From positions 1,860,001 through 1,924,000 of the forward strand of contig NC_057374.1 of the NCBI RefSeq assembly GCF_016906535.1: a stretch of DNA of 64,000 nt, read 5' to 3'. Under the pieces are notes generated by a model. It was not told where the DNA came from. It saw only the letters and a program-made list of their open reading frames with translations, and did not search any database. Position 1 is the stretch's first letter. Every line of letters starts with the position of its first letter. Of the stretch, positions 1 to 10,297 are shown piece after piece. Position numbers and translations under genes: made by a program. The DNA is from Rhizoctonia solani. Its lineage: Eukaryota; Basidiomycota; Agaricomycetes; Cantharellales; Ceratobasidiaceae.

Positions 1-564
1 CTGCGCTAATAAACACACTCAAGGGACTTCGCTGTTGGATTTGTATTTTGTGTGCTGATAAATGACCATCCTCAGTGGTGGATGTCATAGACATTAAGAA
101 GATCTAAATTGAAAGGAATGAGACTTACGTGAAATTAAGCGTTAAAGAGCTGTGGCTCACGTAGGGATTCCACGAAGGGAGCGAACAAGAACATTATCTC
201 GTGAATTTAAAACGATTGGGTTAATGTGCGAAGAAGTTGTCAAGTCGGCTCAACGGCTCGGCAGATAGCTCACTCGCAAACGGTTTGGAGCAACCAAGGG
301 AGGCCTTGTTTGGCACATCGTCGATAAACAGCGGAAACGTCAACTTTAAAAGTTGAAGAAGGGAAGGATAAAATAGACATCCTAGAATGGATAGTAAGTC
401 ACGTGCAAAGGCCTGATTTGGCATGGCATGGAAGCTAAAGGATGATCGTTGGACATCAAATACTTATTCCTTGGTTCGACAAAAATGTGTGTTCTCGAAA
501 ACGGTTAATAGACCGGTGTCCGATGATTGATTGAGAGCACGACCCCTTCCCCCCACCATCCGCC
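1..564. other. Upstream flank, no gene seen
   Basis: No open frame with a recognisable domain, no tRNA-like fold and no repeat found. It includes the presumed promoter of the membrane-protein gene that starts at 565; a pyrimidine-rich stretch (541-560) lies just before the start codon. Confidence 0.5.
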
Positions 565-1738
565 ATGTCTTTCCCCTACACGCCATATCCCCTCGTGAGT
601 TATATTGGACAACGCGCTTAATAGTGCTAACATAGCATTCTACGAACAACAGACAACGTACCCATCTTCGCCACTATGGCAGCTTTCACCTGTGTCCTCG
701 AACGTGACTTCTGGATGGGTGCCGAGCTGCACCTCTTCGAGTTGTCTTCCGACCGCGAGTTGGTCGACTGGTGCGGCCAACTCGTCGCTTACATACATGT
801 TCTACGGTACGCTGGCCTAATAATGTTTCGCGCGTAATAATTAACAGCTGACATTATCATAGCATTTGATATCATCTTGAATGGTACGGTTGAGGGCGAC
901 ATAAAGCTGCAGGTTATCCGCAACGGCAAGGAGGAGGTCTTGAACCCATCAGGAGACAGTTTGTTTACTGTCCATGGCTTACCTACCGATCAACTTCTGC
1001 ACCAAAACCTTACGATCACGGTTCTCGAAGCAAGTACTGGCGCACGATTCACCATCAACGAGGCTCGTGTTAATGCATCTACCTTTGGTGATAATGTGTA
1101 AGTACTTGTAGATATTAATTGGTACCACCGTCTGACAGCTTTTTAGCTATGACTCGCGCCAATGGTTGATTGCGAGTAACGACGGCGCGATCCAGTATAC
1201 TACAGGATTTACCCAACAGCAGGCTGCCGCGGGCTTGGCATCCCCAACAACTTACGTATCGTCTGTGGCTGGGGACAAGATGACCATGCAGTTTAACAGT
1301 GAGTCTACATCTTCACTCGACGACACTTCGACCAATAATATCACTCTAGGTTCTGCTATGACGCTTTATGGTCCTTGTGGTCCCTCCAGCGGCCTCATGA
1401 GAGTCAAGATCGACACACGCTTCGAGGAAACGGTCAACATCACCAAACCTATTCAATCTGACGACTGCTTGCTCTTCCAGTCTCCAGGTCTGACCTCTGA
1501 CCTTCTGCATTCGCTCGAGGTCGAGAATGTCAGTGGTGGCACACTCGCTATCAATCGCATAGAGTTTTTCCGCATCGTAACGTTCACCAACCCTCGCGGG
1601 TACAAAAACGCGGGGATGATAGCAGGAATTGTACTGGGCGTGATATTAGGAATTGCTGCTTTGGTCATTTTATACTCGACAAGATCGAGAAAGATGCGCC
1701 AGAAAATCAACAATTCGTGGAAGATCTTTTGCAGTTAA
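565..1738 (+). CDS. Single-pass membrane protein, tandem family copy 1
   Basis: Five exons by my reading (565-594, 653-806, 863-1097, 1147-1298, 1350-1738) give 319 aa. The fourth intron is 51 nt and has no stop, so its retention would also keep frame. The protein opens with MSFPYTPYPL and no signal peptide. A first beta-rich segment follows (FDIILNGTVEGDI...), then a second with the motif YGPCGPSSGLMRV (about 195-207). One hydrophobic helix (about 278-298, AGMIAGIVLGVILGIAALV) is followed by a short basic tail. It has several N-x-S/T sites. Two paralogues with the same exon phases lie downstream at 3755 and 5534. The layout resembles agaricomycete membrane proteins with galactose-binding-like beta sandwiches, but I cannot name a function. 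Exon borders rest on GT-AG sites conserved in the three copies. Confidence 0.8.
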
Positions 1739-2640
1739 CTGACAATGACCGCTCACCACACCTATTCGCTTTCTGTTTTCAATTGGCCTCCGGGTTGTTC
1801 ATGTTGTACATGTTTTATTTTATTGGCTGTTGTTCGGGGTTTAAGTTGGGTATTTCGTGGATTTGGACGCCTTTATACTGTTTTGCTCTCCTTCCTGTGT
1901 CTCCCTAGGCTATGTAGCACATACAAACAATCATTACAATACAACACCAAATATTGAGCTTAATTAGTGCGGACTTGTCCGGATGACCCCAAGCGCTCCT
2001 TCGTCCTCGTTGCAAACCATGAAACACAAACATCCCAGTGAAGGATTCCGTATACCCACGACCGATGTTCTTTACGATTTCCTTTGTTGCAGAAGCCAGT
2101 AGTTTGAGGGACATGGACGCGACTTGCGAAGCAGCTTCCTGCTGCCTACTTGCTTCGCTACTGACGCTGCATATATTTATGTCTCGATGGGCGATATCGT
2201 AAAATCGCCCGCAATGGATCCGCTACTCTCCTTTATAACAAAAAGAAACCTCATTATTTATGAACATTGCGAAGGGGTTTCAAATTAGTAGTACCAACCG
2301 AGTCTGCTTTCTACAATCAAGTGGGTTTACCTCCCGTGGGTCTATGAGATCTCTCGTTTAATATTTGCTTGACCAATTGAGGGCGAGCCAAGTTCAATTC
2401 GGCAACATCTCGCTCAGATATTGTTAGAGAGGTTTCACCTGACACTCGCGATGTGCTACGCACTGAACTTAATAGTAGTAGTTGGTTGATCGTTTTCCAG
2501 TTAATGGGGGGGGGGGCATCTTGAGGCACTACTCGAAAGAGGACACTTCGCGCTCTACAGTCTCCGTTCTATATGTTCCGATTGGCTGCATCCAATATCC
2601 CTAGACTCACAACCGGCCGCGCTTCGGGCTGTGATGCCCG

Positions 2641-2862
2641 ACACTGTACAAGGTCATAATACTGGAAATCAGTGCGTGTGTTTAAGTGAGAATTGAGCTG
2701 AAATCAAGGTCAATACATACTGATTTTAGGTATCAATTCTTCCATAGTCTGATTCATGCTGAGGGAGGCATACTAACATTGTAATTTTCAGACCATATCC
2801 TACTGAAAAAAGGAACCTTTTACTGATGTACTGATTTTCAGGATCTTATCACACCACAGTGG
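2641..2862 (+). repeat. Diverged direct repeat, copy 1
   Basis: About 220 bp aligns in the same orientation with 6831-7053. Shared anchors include ATACTG, GTGTTTAAGT/GTATTTAAGT, AATTGA, ATCAAGG and the AT-rich 3' part with repeated TACTGATTTTCAG-like words. I estimate about 75-80% identity by eye. The two copies bracket family genes 2 and 3. It has no coding potential and could be a duplicated flank or a small mobile element. Confidence 0.65.
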
Positions 2863-3457
2863 CGAGGATAATAATGTCAAAGGGGATGATATAAGCTTCA
2901 AGGAAATAAGTCAGTATACGACCCATGGTTGGATACATTGTAGTTTCCCGTAGCAGTGGCCATACGCCTAGCCTATTCTATCCCACCCCGGAGCCAATAA
3001 AAATAGTCTACGAACCATATGGACTAGCCAGGCCCCGTATAATTTTCATCATCGAAGATTGTATCAGACTGAAAGCCCCTACCTTCGGAACCTCTGAGGT
3101 CTTCCGGCTAGTCCTCATTCTTCCCGTGGGTCAGAGGTCCGGGACAATTGAGATGGCTTGCCGAGCCGATCGAAGCCTCTAAAATTACTTGGATAACTTC
3201 GACCGGGTGACTTGACCGATCAGTGGACACCTTAATTCTTCGAGATAGGGCTGGGTACGATTAATCTCAGTATTGTTTTCATTAGCTGGTCAGCTCGCTC
3301 AGTTCAAGGCCAGGCAGACAAATAGTTAGCTCACTTGCTGATATCGTGACTTCATACTGGACTCAATTCTGTATCACTTTGGTTCTGAAGAGAGAAAATA
3401 TGCCCCTCATTATCGCCAAGTTGACGCGTGTACTTTTATAGTTAGTTCCGGAGCAAG

Positions 3458-3754
3458 CTGATCTACGCTGATCTACGCGCTGCAATATTTGGGCGCGAGA
3501 TTCATTCCTGTGCCCTATTTGTTTGTGTGCCATTTCGAATCCTGGATAAATCTGGCCAATCCGAAATGTCTGAAAGATCAGTTGGAATTGGTACCTTGGC
3601 TCGACATCAACTTCGAACTCCTCGAAAAGTTAACCCTGGTGCGTGGGTGCGGAATAATTTGCCACCGACCACTTAAGGAGTACATTCCCAGATCTTACTG
3701 GCACCGCCGAGTTTATAAGGATGATCGCTATTCGATGACAGACGGAACGTTGCA
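3458..3754 (+). promoter_or_regulatory. Promoter block of family copy 2
   Basis: A doubled word ATCTACGC followed by GCAATATTTGGGCG (3458-3495) recurs upstream of copy 3 at 5281-5321. Further shared words are TGCCACCGAC and a TATA-like TTTATAAGG (3712-3720) about 40 nt before the start codon. Conservation outside the coding region suggests that the promoter was duplicated with the gene. Confidence 0.55.
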
Positions 3755-4946
3755 ATGTCTGACGGCTACACACCTTTTCCCTTCGTAAGTCAATGCACCA
3801 TCCCAAAAATGTGATCTCAAATCCAACCGTCGTGAGCCAGAGCGTAACTCCGATATCTCCGCTCTTCCATCCTTCTCCTATTTCGTTGAACACTAGCCTC
3901 GGATGGGCACCAAGCTGCACGACACCGGAGTGTTTACCAACTGCAAGCTGGTCCACGAGTGCAATCAACTCGACGCTTTCGTTAAGATACTGGGGTATGT
4001 ATATAGTTGCTGATTGTCAATGGTGTTATTAAGGGCGTAACAATAGGATGGGATGTTGCACTCGATGGCCATATTAAAGGCAACATGACTATGGAACTCT
4101 CCTTTAATGGAGTCAGGGAGATATGGGATCCTTTAGGGGATACATTATTCAGTTTGCATGGTGGACCCATTGATAATTTGTTTCAGCATGACGTTACACT
4201 CAAGGTACTCGAAGCAACGCCCAATGCTGAAATAATAGTCACGCATGCGAGGATAAACGGATCTACTTTTGCCGTCGGGGGGTGAGGCTTCGGTATTCAT
4301 ATTATGCATTAGAGAAATGTCATTAACATTGACACGGCAGCAAATCTACCCATAGATGGACAATCGAAGCCGATAGCGATAGGATGAGTTATACAGGCTT
4401 TGCTCCCCAGAACACCACAACAGGAGTCAAATATCCAACATCCTCAACGATATACATTTATTCAAGAGTAGGTGACATGGTATCTACTCAGTTCAACGGT
4501 TAGCGCTATGCTTCTTATTTGATTGTGATAGTGTTAAGATTTGTGCAGGTTCCGCTTTCCTCGTGTATGGTCCATGCGGACCAAGCAGTGGTCTCATACG
4601 AGTCACGTTTGATAGCTATCAGGAAACAGTCAACACATCCAAGCCATTCGCATCCAACGATTGTCTGTTATATCATACTCGGGGATTACCAACCTTGTAT
4701 ATGCACCAAGTAGTTATCGAGAACGTTGATGGGAGCACACTAGGAATAAGTAGGCTTGAGTTCTTTCGCTGCCTAGATTTTAGGGGCAAGCCAGGCATAC
4801 AGGCTCCATTGGTTGCAGGGGTTGCAGTGGGTATAATTGCCGCATGTGCGTTAATTATAGTGGTGTACGTGAGAAGGGCTGTGAAAAAGAAAGAAGAATC
4901 AGATGGACGACCAGTAAATCGCAGGTTGACTAGGCTCCTCTGTTAA
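3755..4946 (+). CDS. Single-pass membrane protein, tandem family copy 2
   Basis: Five exons (3755-3784, 3841-3994, 4047-4281, 4341-4498, 4549-4946) give 324 aa. Exons 2, 3, 4 and 5 have exactly the same lengths (154, 235, 158, 398) as in copy 3, and nearly those of copy 1. The start MSDGYTPFPF lacks a signal peptide. The two beta-rich segments carry WDVALDGHIKGNM and YGPCGPSSGLIRV. The membrane helix (about 277-299) is followed by RRAVKKKEES, a cytosolic-looking basic tail nearly identical to that of copy 3. N-glycosylation sequons such as NST lie before the helix. Closest relative in the window is copy 3, so these two share a later duplication. Function unknown; a cell-surface role is an inference. 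Confidence 0.82.
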
Positions 4947-5533
4947 TCATTTGCATAAACTGAATTGTGCTATCTTGCTGTATCTTTATGTGTGATTTTG
5001 ACAACAAGGTATTTCTGCCTTCTTTCAAGAAGTGTACCAATATTTCATATAAATACATATTTGCGTCCCTAGCTAAGTGCATGTAATTCACCCCGAAAGT
5101 ACATACAAAAGTAGGATATGCTGAGGAATAATAAATAGAAGTGTACGGTCAGCTCTTTTGGATCGAAGTCTGGTTCCAAAAAATTGCCAATGAGGTGGGA
5201 TAGCTATGCAAACAGCAAATCCACCTTTAGTCAGGCTGTTTTCAGACTGACGAGCAAAAAATAGCAATACAGTCCGTCATACGCTAATCTACGCCAATCT
5301 ACGCATCGCAATATTTGGGCGTAAACCTAAAGTTTATTTGTCTGTCTGGAAGATCAATCAGAAAAGGTACCTTGATGCAAGACTAGCTTCGGGTTCCTCG
5401 AAGAGTTAAACCCGGCATATGGGTACGGAATTGTTTGCCACCGACTATTTGGGGCATATACCGCCGTATATCAGCAGAATAGTGAACTTTATAAGGGTAA
5501 CGGTCGTCACTCAGTGGTTTTCGGAACTCTGCG
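4947..5533. other. Intergenic region between family copies 2 and 3
   Basis: No gene seen. It holds the presumed 3' UTR of copy 2 and, from 5281, the promoter block of copy 3. The 220 bp direct repeat that flanks the pair is not present here. Confidence 0.5.
5281..5533 (+). promoter_or_regulatory. Promoter block of family copy 3
   Basis: This carries the counterpart of the 3458-3495 motif (AATCTACGC twice, then GCAATATTTGGGCG at 5281-5321), the shared TGCCACCGACTA word and a TATA-like TTTATAAGG (5488-5496). The TATA-like word sits about 40 nt before the ATG, as in copy 2. Confidence 0.55.
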
Positions 5534-6735
5534 ATGGCTGGTAGTTATCCTTACACGCCTTTCCCGTTCGTAAGTTCACAAATCGCTCAGAAAAAAATTC
5601 CTTAGATCCTAGTCTTATTAAAACAGAGCGTAACTCCAATATCTCCTCTCTTTCATGCTCATCCCTCCTCGCTAAATGCTAGCGTGGGATGGGCTCCAAA
5701 TTGTACGACATCGGAGTGCTTACCAATTGCAAGCTGGTCTACCAGTGCGGTTAATTCGACCCTTTCGTTACGATATTGGGGTGCGTACACGTCCACTTAC
5801 TCTTAGTGATATTTTTGAACTCGTAAAAACAGGATGGGATGTTGCTTTTGATGGACACATTAAAGGGAATATGACCGTCGAGCTCTTCCGTGATGGAATC
5901 AAGGAACCATGGTACCCTTCAGAAAATACATTATTTAGAATACATGGTGGATTTAACGACGATTTCTCCCAACATGAGGTCATACTCAAGGTGGTCGGAG
6001 CATCCCCCAACGCTGAAATTGCTGTTACCCAAGCCAGGGTAAATGGTTCTTCTTTTGCTGATCTTTAGTGAGGGCTCAATGTCTGTATTTGGATGCACTA
6101 TCGAACTAATGATGATGTTATTGTGATAGCAGACCTGCAGACAGGTGGATAATTGCAGCCGATAGCGATAGGATGAACTATACAGGCTTTGCTCCGCGGA
6201 ATACCATAACAGGAACCGAGTCTTCAATATCTTCCAAGACGTACATTTCCTCAAAAATAGGTGACACAGTATCTACTCAATTTAATGGTTGGTGCTATCG
6301 ATATCTCATTTAATGAAGTTTATTAAAGCTCGGGCAGGTTCAACGTTCCTTGTATATGGACCATGCGGTCCGACCAATGGCCTCATGCGGGTCACTTTTG
6401 ATAACTATCAAGAAACGGTCAACACATCTACACCATTCGTATCTGACGATTGTCTGCTGTACCATACCAGAGCGGCCCCAGTACGGTTTATACATCAAGT
6501 CGTTATCGAGAATGTCGATGGGAGCACACTGGGAATTAACAGACTCGAGTTCTTCCGAATCTTGATCGACAAGACTTCTCCAGGCATACAAGCCCCGTTG
6601 GTTGTAGGGGTTGTGATGGGCGTAATTGCGGTTTGTGCATTAATAATAGTACTGTACGTGAGAAGGGTTGTGAAAAAGAAAGAAGAGTCAGATGGAAGGC
6701 CAGCAAATCGCCGGTTGACTGCGCTTTTTTGTTGA
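5534..6735 (+). CDS. Single-pass membrane protein, tandem family copy 3
   Basis: Five exons (5534-5569, 5627-5780, 5833-6067, 6130-6287, 6338-6735) give 326 aa. The start MAGSYPYTPFPF has no signal peptide. Segment one has WDVAFDGHIKGNM and segment two YGPCGPTNGLMRV. The membrane helix (about 279-301) is followed by RRVVKKKEESDGRPANRRL. All splice phases match copies 1 and 2, which supports the model better than any single splice site. The exon-3 end uses GCTGATCTTTA|gtgagg, so the third intron starts at what would otherwise read as a stop codon. Family function is not known to me. Confidence 0.82.
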
Positions 6736-7501
6736 ACATTTATGTAGTTTAATTGACATTATGAATTGAGTATAGGTGTATTTAGTTACTAATGTATTAC
6801 TCACAGTTGAGAGGACGAAGGCGTAGAGTACACTATACAAGGTTAAAATACTGAAAATAAGAATGTGTATTTAAGTAGGAATTGAACTGTAATCAAGGCC
6901 AATATATGCTAATTTTAAATATCATTTCTCCCTTGGTCTGATTCGTACTGAGGAAAGTATACTGACGTCGTAGTTTTCAGTCCAAATTATACTGAAAAAG
7001 ATGACTTTTACTGACATACTGGTTTTCAAGATCTTATTACGCCATAGTGGTATGCCTAATAGTGACGGAATAGACGCATATACCCAACTTCTGAGGATCC
7101 GATACCGATGTCGTGAATCAAGTGAAGCATGAACTTGACCATTCGCACCAATAAAAAAGACTATTAAGTAAATCAATATGTCGAATAAAACAGTTTAGGT
7201 GAGGTGTAAATTTTCCGCTGGTTCGGTTTGATGTGCTTTATAGCGCTACTTGGCATGCTCGCACCATGTCGCGGAGAGTGTATGGTATAGTGCAATCCCC
7301 GAATCGCATCGCATTGCTCGCAGACGCCAGACCCAAGGCTTCAACCTGAATGCTTGCCAAGCTCCCTCAACTTTAAACTGCACATGGCTCAATCCTTTAT
7401 TATACACCACAACAAAATTACTGTAAAAGCCATATCAAAGGTCCATAGATAGCTGGTGACAGATCATGGATATTGAATACCACTCATCAAACCAAACCCC
7501 G
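6736..7501. other. Intergenic region after the tandem family
   Basis: No gene seen. It contains the second copy of the 220 bp direct repeat (6831-7053). The genes on either side converge: the membrane-protein gene is on the plus strand and the flavin oxidoreductase on the minus strand. Confidence 0.5.
6831..7053 (+). repeat. Diverged direct repeat, copy 2
   Basis: Same-orientation match to 2641-2862. It begins near ATACTGAAAATAAGAATGTG and runs through ACTGACATACTGGTTTTCAA to the GATCTTATTACGCC end. A short match around CCAATAAAAA (2985 and 7147) hints that the duplication may extend further. Non-coding. Confidence 0.6.
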
Positions 7502-9213
7502 CTAATCCTTGGGTTTCATCATTCGGGTCCACGCACGCTCGTACTGGTTCGCAGGTTTTACGACAACCCCTAACTCTTGAGCTGCATAAATCGGAAAATC
7601 CACATGCCTGAGTAGTTCTCGTCCTAACATCACTACATCAGCTTTGCCCTCCTGAAATTTGTGTGGTTAGTGTCTATTATTGTACAGGTCCTAATTACTC
7701 ACGCAAAGGATTTCTTCTGCTTGTTGTGGGGTCGTGATTAACCCAACGCTTCCCACGATTAGTTCTGGGATTGCTTGTTTGATGCTTTCCGCAAAAGGAA
7801 CCTAGGTTATAATCATTATTCAATCATATCGCGGTCGCTGAAAGCAAGAAACGCACTTGATACATCGGTCCAACAGGTATCTTCTGGTCGGACCAATTTC
7901 CCCCAGAACTCGTGTCTACAAGATCGACACCCTCGACATGGAGTCTCCTGGCAAACTCTATAGTTTGCTTGATTCCCCACGATTTCCATTCACCATTCGT
8001 GTCTTGTTCCGGAACTTCCGCCCAATCAGTGGCAGAAACACGATAGAAGAGAGGCCTTTCGTCTCCCCATGCCTTGCGTACTGATCGGACAATCCGTAGT
8101 GGAAGACGTAAACGGTTCTCCAAGGATCCTCCATATATATCAGTCCTATTGTTAGAGTGGGGCGAGCAAAATGAATGGAGTAGGTATCCATGTGCACCAT
8201 GCATTTCGATAAAGTCAACTGTGTCCATGACGAAATCGTCAGCGACACCACAAGAGATCTAAATTTGAAACTTACAGCCTATTAACTTGCATCGCTCGAC
8301 AGCATCGATATAATCCTTTTCTAAAGCATCGATATCCTCTAATGTCATCGCTTTTGGTCGGGGATAATTATCTCCAAATGGAATCTCACTTGGTCCAACC
8401 ACTGTGGATTATCATTGATACCAGAGTCTCATACTCTTTGACTCAAAGACTTACCTTGTGTAGGCCACCCATTTTGTTCCTCGGTCGCGACCATCGTCTT
8501 ATTTCCTGTCGCCTTCTGTGCTGCCGAGATCCAAGGCGCGAGTGTGCTTGCTTTTCGCCCAGCATGAGAGAGCTGGATTCCAACGACCGTGCCTTGACCA
8601 TGGATAAAGTCAACAATGCGCTTCATGGGTGCTATTTGTGAATCGCTCCAAATTCCGGGGCATTCGGGTGATATGCGGCCCTCTGGCACTATCGCCGTGG
8701 CTTCGAGTATGACTGAGCCAACACCGCGAGAGGCAAATCCCTGGATGACAATAAGTTAGATGAGTTTTTTTCGTAATCTAAAACACTTGACATACACCAA
8801 GGTGAACCAGGTGCCAATCAGTCATATGTCCGTCGGTGGCTGAGTACTGGCACATTGGGGACTATTAAAATAATTTGTTCAATAATGTCATTGGAGATAT
8901 GCGGACAAGCTACGTACGGCCCAGATTCTATTCTTGAATGTTGTATTTCTAATTTGAAGAGGTTGAAATACCTTCGGAATAGTCTTGTTTTGAGGATATG
9001 TATCCTAAAAATCCTAGTATGAGTAACTCAAGTATACATGTAGTTAGCATAGTCTGAACAAACCTTTGAGTAAGGGGTTCCAATACGAGGATTGTTTATA
9101 GGATAAAAATCTTCCACGCCAGGTGCAGGACTATTCTTGATTATAGTGACTGAACCAGCCTCATTCACGGAAAAGGTAGGGGAGACAGTCTCGGCAGACG
9201 GTACAGGAGACAT
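7502..9213 (-). CDS. NADH:flavin oxidoreductase (Old Yellow Enzyme, YqjM-like)
   Basis: Eight exons (9064-9213, 8918-9004, 8796-8861, 8455-8740, 8276-8401, 7857-8218, 7703-7801, 7502-7651) sum to 1326 nt, 441 aa. OYE enzymes are FMN proteins that use NAD(P)H to reduce activated alkenes. Seen in order: RIWASPMCQYS with the cysteine typical of the YqjM class, [17 protein letters not shown], the FMN/substrate segment [24 protein letters not shown], the family signature [13 protein letters not shown], a phosphate-binding GSVGLITTP and the C-terminal YERAWTRM. It has about 40 extra residues at the N-terminus but no clear targeting signal. The physiological substrate cannot be told. The third intron uses GT after CTTGGT, which alone keeps LGGFASRG in frame. 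Confidence 0.93.
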
Positions 9214-10297
9214 GGCAACGAGGCAGGAAACCAGGTAGGCTCAAGGGATGGGTCGAAAGGTTCGATGAAAATTTGAGCTCATAAAGCTCAGTTTTATAAA
9301 CGAATGGGCAGCCCTTAGCTGGACCATGAATAATCTAACCACCGAAGAGCCAGTGGGCCAGAGTGGGACGCGTTGCCGAGATACCGCGTGCATACGGAGA
9401 GTAAGTCAGCATTATCTCTCTATTCAAAAGTGAGGAGAGCTCCATCCCGCACTCTCGTTTTGGCTTGCCGAAACGTGTTCGGCCGGTGATCCTTTTGATC
9501 GTAGATCCTGGTGACGTCAGCTCCACGGTAGCGGTGAGTGGCGTATTCAAGTGGCAAGGTTTATATGAAGCGCGGTCGCCTTAACTGCGGCGTAAACATG
9601 CACTCTGGAACATATTAGAACTGTGGGTTTCAACTTGATCTCAGCTATTGATTACCTCTACCCCTCGCCTTTACGAATAATAGACTGCGCAGAAACCTCG
9701 TCGTTTTGGGAACTGCGAGCGAACGTTATGCACTACGTATGGCTTGGAAAGCTTACTTAACACAAGCTCTGTAAGTATCTGTCAGTTATCGAAGACTTGC
9801 TCAAACAGACCTTCTCTTGCGTCATCGAACCTAGACTCATACAGAAATGCCTCGATTTGGAGGAAGATCAGCGAGTTATTATTAGTGCTGTGCAGCGATG
9901 GAATCTCCTCCGCGGTAGCCTCGCACTGAGTGGCAGCTAAACTCAATGCGCCACAATAGTTGCCGATTTCCCTATAGCCGCTCCTGGTCGAATGTAAGTA
10001 TACGTATGAGTGGGACTACGTGACTGCCCCCGGCTATTTTTACTCGCGTTTCAGCGGGCGGCAGAGACGAGTGGATGTGTAAGGGAAAAATCGGCTAGAG
10101 AAATTATAAGTTCGACGGTCTATTTTCGATCTTTATCATGCTGGGTACCGGTGGGGTGGAGTGGAGTGGGCGGAGTACTTCTATTTTATCACTTGGTTAG
10201 GATACTGGGAATAGCTAGTGATATAGAAGCTGCCTGGTTTCAGATATAAACAATGATATTCCTGTTTTAAAGTACAACCGAAGTAAATCCATAATAT
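9214..10297. other. Intergenic region, no gene seen
   Basis: This includes the promoter of the flavin oxidoreductase and the region downstream of the GH74 gene. Short open frames on both strands show no domain or codon pattern that I recognise. Confidence 0.5.

Larger units (their letters stand above)
1739..3754. other. Intergenic region between family copies 1 and 2
   Basis: No gene recognised. It contains a ~220 bp repeat (2641-2862) with a second copy after gene 3, a run of nine G at about 2508-2516, and the promoter block of copy 2 from 3458 onward. Short open frames here have no recognisable domain. Confidence 0.5.
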
